The translations under genes were made by a program, and so were the position numbers. A DNA stretch of 64,000 nucleotides from Siphonodentalium dalli. Taxonomy: Eukaryota > Mollusca > Scaphopoda > Gadilida > Siphonodentaliidae. The notes beneath the pieces were generated by a model. The model searched no databases. It worked only from the letters and a program-made list of their open reading frames with translations, and was not told the DNA's origin. The stretch is from assembly GCA_032622095.1 (NCBI GenBank), contig CP136068.1:154407151-154471150 (forward strand). Reading direction: 5' to 3'. Shown in pieces: positions 58,620-64,000 of the stretch; positions within the stretch are counted from its first letter, which is position 1, and each line of letters begins with the position of its first letter.

Positions 58620-59305
58620 CATCTAGACTGGCCTCAACTGAAGCTTCCCTAGTGTTGGAAATTTCAAACCCCATACTCCCTCTTAGGTTGGAAAATTCTC
58701 CAACTGATGACCATTTCAGTCCACAAGTTTGACCGAATGTACTATACTATTGTTTTGTTAAACGAATTAGCAGTTTTGTATTGGTCACGGGGGAGGGACA
58801 GTGACACACCGGGCCGACCATTGTTCGGCCCGGTGTTCGAAAATTTTGAAATCTGAACAAGAAAATCGCAAAATCCTAGCATCTAGACTAGCCTCAAGTC
58901 TTCTTAGAGTTGGAAATTTCAAACCTGACACCCCCCACTTCGGTTGGAAAATTTCCAAATGATGACAATTCCAATGACAATGTTGACCAAATGTATGACA
59001 ATATTGTTTTCTTAAATTTAGTAGCAGTTTTGACTAGCCACGGGGGAGGACCAGGACACAAGCTTTCCAAGTGTTGGAAATTTCCAACCTGTCACCCCAC
59101 TAAGGTTGGAAAATTTCCAACTGATGACCATTTCAGTCCAAAAGTTTGACAAAAAATAGGAAAATATGCAAATATTGGTCCAAAAACAATTAATTCCCCC
59201 CAATAAATTGTTTGAAAATCAAACGACAAGAACATTTTCAACCCATTGTTGGTGTGAAATGAAATTTCCAACTGTTGAACATTTTGACCAAAGTTGGGGG
59301 GGGGG
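58620..59305 (+). repeat. GTTGGAAATTTCCAAC palindrome array
   Basis: Several units carry GTTGGAAA...TTTCCAAC: a perfect 16-bp palindrome at 59,073-59,088, a 17-bp version at 59,105-59,121, and worn ones near 58,658, 58,690, 58,913, 58,945 and 59,262. Each is followed by TGATGACCATTTCAGTCC-like sequence. The larger unit is about 150-270 bp. Confidence 0.82.
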
Positions 59306-60418
59306 GTGAGACCCCCTCTTCCTGCTGGATCGGTAAAAAGCGACACTAGCCAGTCAATATAGGTGATCGTGAATATGTGGCAGTGAGGCTCAAGTTGCCT
59401 CTACTCCTATCGTTAAGGCTACATACACATACAGACAATACGTTCACAACTTAAAGTCTGAAAGTAACGGCATGACATGTGCAGACTAAAACCGGACCAT
59501 TATAAGTACTTGTAATAGCGTGTGTACCCCTCCCTTCTCACATCCCTGAATCGAACGGCAATTTGATGGAAACAATTTGATGGCGACAAAACGTTTTACC
59601 AAATGTTTGGTCGGTATCCGTGGTGCATGTCATATATATATATATACCAGCCAGATAAACATGTATCACTTAACATGGCCTATGAAGAAACCCACTTGTA
59701 TGACATGTTATAATCGATATATACAATCAAATACATACAACTGAGCAGTATTTGTTACGTGCTTCATTTTTTACGTATGCATATCAATTGTATACTAGCA
59801 GTTATTATGTATATATGCAACATTATGATGTTGGGTTTTATGTTTGAACATATAGGCCGGATTCATCATCTCCAGTTTAAACATCCGAGTTTAAACCTGG
59901 TTTAGACCTACATTGGTGGTCAAAGGGCGCATCTTGTCGTTCAGTTGTCATTTAATTGATAACTCTATTCGGTGGTATGAACATGCAGTCAAACTACCTT
60001 GTTACCAATCGGAACAATGTGCAGGCCGATAAAACGCTTATTGACACGCCATTAATTATCGCGAGCGATATGTATTCATTGAGAAACAAGTATCGCTCAT
60101 GGACCACTAATCCATTCTTATTCTGCGTTTAAACAAATCTGACAAAGGGCATGTCTCTCGACGCGAGTTTCACCACTTTGTTTGTGGTTTTCCGCAAGAT
60201 GCTTTACCCGAAAAGACAACAGTTGGTGTGTTTACATGTATGTTTATATAGACATATTATAATATCTGTCTATCTATCCGTCCGTCCGTTCGCAACTTTT
60301 CGTCCTAACCCCAGAACCGCTGTTGTGGGTTAAGTAACTAGGTAGAACAAGTTGTAACGAACACATTTGTTTTTTGTTTCTTGTCTATTGTTTGTGATTG
60401 AACGATCGACTAATTTAA
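59306..60418. other. No gene seen; short microsatellites
   Basis: (TA)n at about 59,632-59,645 and a CTGTCTATCTATCCGTCCGTCC tract at about 60,266-60,288 followed by CGCAACTTTTCGTCCTAACCCC, the same layout as 18.4-18.5 kb. No exon was recognised. Confidence 0.45.
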
Positions 60419-60960
60419 TGTACAGCATAAGAAACTCATCTGACATCCAAGTATTAAGAATAAAGTTATTCACCACCCCGCCAACCCACCAACCAATACA
60501 TCATTTCTGATCGCAGATTTGTATTCGCAATTCGACTTCCAGTTCTATGTAATGATTGTTTATGAACGAATGATCGTCTAATCAAATACAAAAAGTAAGA
60601 AACTTATTTACGTCCGAATTTAAAGACTAATGTTATTCGCCACCCCAAGTTTGAAGAATAAACTTATTCGCCACCCCCACCCAATTCAGATCGAAGATTT
60701 TTGTTCGCAATTCCAGTTCTAAAAATGATTGTTTTTGATTGAAGGATTATCTAATATTATGCACAAAATAACAAACTCATATGACATCCAAGTATTGAGA
60801 ATAAAGTTATTCAATACCCCCCCCCCCCCTCCCAGCCCACACCCAACCATCTTACAGAATTTCTTATCGCAGATTTTGTTCGTAATTCCACTTCCAGTTC
60901 TATAAAATGATTGTTTATGATTGAAGGCGTCTAATCTAATGCACAAATAGTGGGGCGGAT
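60419..60960 (+). repeat. ~175-bp tandem repeat, three units
   Basis: Units share AAGAAACTCAT.TGACATCCA, GAATAAAGTTATTC.CCACCCC, TCGCAGATTT..TTCGCAATTC and AATGATTGTTTATGA. The middle unit has an internal partial duplication (TTATTCGCCACCCC twice). Confidence 0.82.
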
Positions 60961-62140
60961 AGATGACAAAATCGTGCATTTTATGGTAAAAGCACCAAAC
61001 TTGACACGCATGTACTACATATAAAAATAAGACATTTTGGACAGCACACTACTTGTATTTGGTGGTTTGATTGTGTTATTCAATTGTTATTAATACTCCA
61101 AGGAATGTACTATTTTAACCTACATGCATGGACCATAGTCATATTTGTTGTTGGTCTTCTCATTGGCTGTTTTCATTTCATAGTCAGTGATGGTGATATG
61201 TGAAACTCAATGTTGCTCATTTCTCACGATCCAGAACAAATCATTTAGTGAAAATGTATTGCTGTCCCGATTTAAGCAAAACATGCGTCTATGTCTTAGT
61301 GCACTTTATTGTATCAAATAATTAATATTATGTCATGCCATGTCCCATCCAATTATTTCAATCCGTGTGTGTAGGTTTATACATTGAAAATGGATTTTGA
61401 AGATTTAAAATCGGATGGTGGTCATGTCATTTTCATGTATGGATTTTGTCTTGGAGAGATCAACAGGAAGTTATCGACAAATATAACTGCACTGTGGTTC
61501 CCCGTCTGCATTTAAATCGTCAACACACCGCTGTAACTGGCTGAGCCGGTTTTCATTGTTTTCAAAAATAAAAACATGTTCGATACTAAGTCCCCGGAAG
61601 ACTGCTAATTTCTGAAGTTGTCATATATTACAATCCTACCCCAACAGCGTGAATAACCGTGACAATTGTGTCCTCAAGAACAAAAACACATTGGAGGGCA
61701 GCCTTCTATTTTGTATTGGTTATGGCACAGTATGGTGTGGACGGCTGTTTCCTAAGTGTTGCAAGTGACACGTTAACGGCTACTCTTTGGCGGTGATCAG
61801 TGATAATGCCATACTGATCACGAAGTACGTAGCGCTGCTGGTGAGGCATCCTCGCGAGTGAGAGTTTAATCTGATCAACAGACCACCAACAGTGCCTTTG
61901 CCGATAGTCCACAGTTATTAGTGTGGGGGCAAGTGCATATATTGTATACTTTTTAGTAGAAGCAAGCCACTATGATTTTCATAACCTATCCAGTTTGGAG
62001 GGATTTTAAAGACTCTATTCCAATGTTTTATCCAACCGGAAGTAGAACAGGATGAGGGGGTACCGATATGGTGAAAACGGCATGTAAATCACCCTCACTC
62101 AACCTTCAAAACGAAAATCGCTAAACAACCCATAATTTTA
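60961..62140. other. No gene seen
   Basis: The minus-strand 68-codon frame at 61,706-61,912 (with CWWSVDQIKLSLARMPHQQR) has protein-like composition but no family I recognise and no clear splice sites. Nothing else was supported. Confidence 0.35.
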
Positions 62141-62144
62141 ACTA

Positions 62145-63050
62145 TGACCTTCTTGAGCACATCTGCTGTTTCGACTGAACCAGTATACAATACAGGTCAG
62201 TGGATCGGATGATTTGGGAACATATGGCGGCTATTTGGGGTAGATTTGGTCAACAACATGCACAACAATCCTCGAACATATCCTGATTTTTTGTTATGAC
62301 GGCAGCCATCTTGGATTTGGAGGTCACGTGACATTAAAAATTGGAATAGAGTCCAATTATTTAGCACAACCCATCCTGATGTTGAAATACACATGCCATG
62401 CTGCTGCTAAAAAGGTATACAAGGAACAGTTGCCCCCACTCTAGTGAAATCTATTTCATTCCTTGTATTGTCTTTAAGGTGTTTGATGAATGTTAATTAA
62501 CCATAGAGTTAGAGATAGAACAAAATTTATTAAGGTTAACGAACCATACAGCTCTAGCGGCAAAATGAACAATGACCGTTTTCAACTACATCGGGTATTG
62601 TGTACACTGTTATAAATCTATATTTTATCTGAGCAACCATAGAGGTCACATGACATTAAACCACATTAAATCACACCAACATCATAGTGAAATATATTTC
62701 ATTCCTTGTATTGTCTTTAAGGTGTTTGATAAATGTCAATTAACCATAGTGTTAGAGATAGAACAAAATTGATGAAGGTTAACTAGCCATACAGCTCTAA
62801 CGGCAAAATGAACACTGACCGTTTTCAACTATATCGGGTCTTGCGTACAATGTTATAAATCTATATTTTATCTGAGTTAAACAACCCACATCGTTAACTC
62901 CAACCTTCCTGAGCACATCTGTTTCGACTGAACCAGTAAACAATAAAGGCAAGTGAATCGGATGATTTGGGGACATATGGTGGCTATTTGGGGTAGATTT
63001 GGTCAAAAATATGCACAAAAATCCTCGAAATTATCCTGAGTTTTGCTTAA
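62145..63050 (+). repeat. Interleaved direct duplications
   Basis: Segment 62,150-62,290 is repeated at 62,905-63,045 (TGAGCACATCTG, GAACCAGTA.ACAAT, GGCTATTTGGGGTAGATTTG). Segment 62,447-62,640 is repeated at 62,688-62,880 (TTTCATTCCTTGTATTGTC, CATACAGCTCTA.CGGCAAA, TATATTTTATCTGAG), an interval of about 241 bp. Confidence 0.87.
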
Positions 63051-63051
63051 G

Positions 63052-64000
63052 GACTTTGCCAACCCAATTTTCCCCAAATTTAATGGAGTCCAAAATAAAG
63101 GTTTATGTTCACTTTTATTACTAATCACAGTAACCATACCCATGGATGCTACATTTTAAGAGTATAATTCATGGTAGATTATGTTAGAAATTCAAAATGT
63201 GAAATTTATAGAAGTTTTAAAAATTTATTTTTTCGAACCCAAAATCAAACAAACACAAATTTCATATCCAAGAAAAAAATATGGGTATGTGTACTGAACA
63301 CTGTGAAGAATGATGAACAATAAAGATATACTCACATTTCTTCAGTTTTATTAAGATTTTTGGCTTGGAAGCAGTTGTCTACAAATGGTAGCTTTCATTG
63401 CTCAGTAAAGCTATTTGGGAACTGAATTTGATGGGTCAAGATAATGTTCACTCAAGTCTGTTGGGATTCATGGGGATTATGACCAGCCAGTGCTGTACTT
63501 TATCCTGACTCAGGATGATTGGTGACCTAGTTTCTGGGCTATGGGGGTACACCAGATTGGGGATTAGACAATTCTTTTGTCAAGAGATTCACAACACACC
63601 ACTGTCCACATATATTAACATTTAACTTCCACCTCAATATAAGCGATGTCAGGTAACTTACTCAATGATTTGTAAACAATTGGTTCTTAGTAATTTTATC
63701 AAAGAATGCTTGATAAATATGAATATTATTTTATTGTTCATCATTCTTCACAGTGTTCAGTAGACATTGCCATATTTTTTTCTTTGATATGGACTTTGTG
63801 TTTATTGATTTTGGGTTCGAAAAAATAGATTTAAAAAACCTCTATAAATTTCACATTTAGTATTTCTAACATATTCCACCACTAATAATGCTCTTAACAT
63901 GTTGCATTCATGTGTTTGGTTACTGTGATTACTAACAAAAGTGAACATAAACCTTAATTTTGACTCCATAAAATTTGGGGAAAATTGGGTTAGCAAAGTC
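63052..64000. mobile_element. 949-bp element with ~270-bp terminal inverted repeats
   Basis: The left arm 63,052-63,323 starts GACTTTGCCAACCCAATTTT. The right arm 63,731-64,000 ends with the complement, ...TTGGGTTAGCAAAGTC. Pairing continues to TGAACAATAA/TTATTGTTCA. The internal 400 bp has no transposase. The right end coincides with the window end, so the target duplication cannot be checked; the left flank reads GCTTAAG. Confidence 0.87.

Noticed and set aside
1-64000. CRISPR array or prokaryotic defence system
   Set aside because: All direct repeats seen are head-to-tail satellites or minisatellites without unique spacers, and there are no bacterial-type genes.

Overview
The window looks like animal nuclear DNA, most likely from a bivalve or related mollusc. 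It is AT-rich and has no long open frames. It carries short exons with GT/AG borders and many transposon relics. One tRNA-derived SINE ends in a tail of the form ...AATAAACAAA, as in molluscan SINEs. The species assignment is inference. Nearly all short open frames here are chance or lie inside repeats; in satellites they repeat because the DNA repeats. No bacterial operons, CRISPR arrays or rRNA genes were seen.

Gene content is sparse and mostly on the minus strand. Six copies of one 114-nt phase 1-1 exon encoding a calcium-binding EGF domain lie at 38,969-42,677 (five in tandem) and 55,368-55,481 (one). Two are split by insertions, one of these also has a frameshift, and two others have lost a disulfide cysteine. 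A terminal exon of a C-type lectin domain lies at 13,636-13,868 on the same strand. Together they could be one EGF-lectin gene read from about 55 kb down to 13.6 kb, but the link is unproven. Less certain coding-like pieces are a plus-strand exon near 18.9 kb, degenerate repeats of an unknown Cys/Trp domain (minus, 22.7-24.1 kb), three tandem 84-nt mini-exon-like units (plus, 36.15-36.93 kb), and a LINE ORF1-type RRM fragment (57.88-58.2 kb).

Layout. 0-5 kb: little, except a 21-bp CTTAAG palindrome array. 5.2-7.2 kb: a decayed Ty3/Gypsy integrase with a hAT-type element nested in it. 9.9-15 kb: fold-back elements, short duplications, the lectin exon. 15.1-17.4 kb: a dispersed element whose second copy is at 51.1-53.1 kb. 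18-24.7 kb: minisatellites and the unknown domain repeats. 28-37 kb: motif arrays, TTAA-flanked MITEs, a SINE, and a 214-bp-arm inverted repeat. 37.4-42.7 kb: the EGF cluster and its insertions. 42.8-55.3 kb: a repeat block with a duplicated segment, two minisatellites, and 172-bp and 175-bp satellites. 55.4-64 kb: EGF exon 6, motif arrays, LINE fragment, tandem repeats, and a long-TIR element ending at the window edge.

The most distinctive theme is the number of unrelated arrays each built from its own short palindrome (CTTAAG, TACACA/TGTGTA, GCCGNNCGGC, GTGGCTAGCCAC, TTCGTGCGCACGAA, GTTGGAAATTTCCAAC). One of these elements sits inside a coding exon with a visible target-site duplication.
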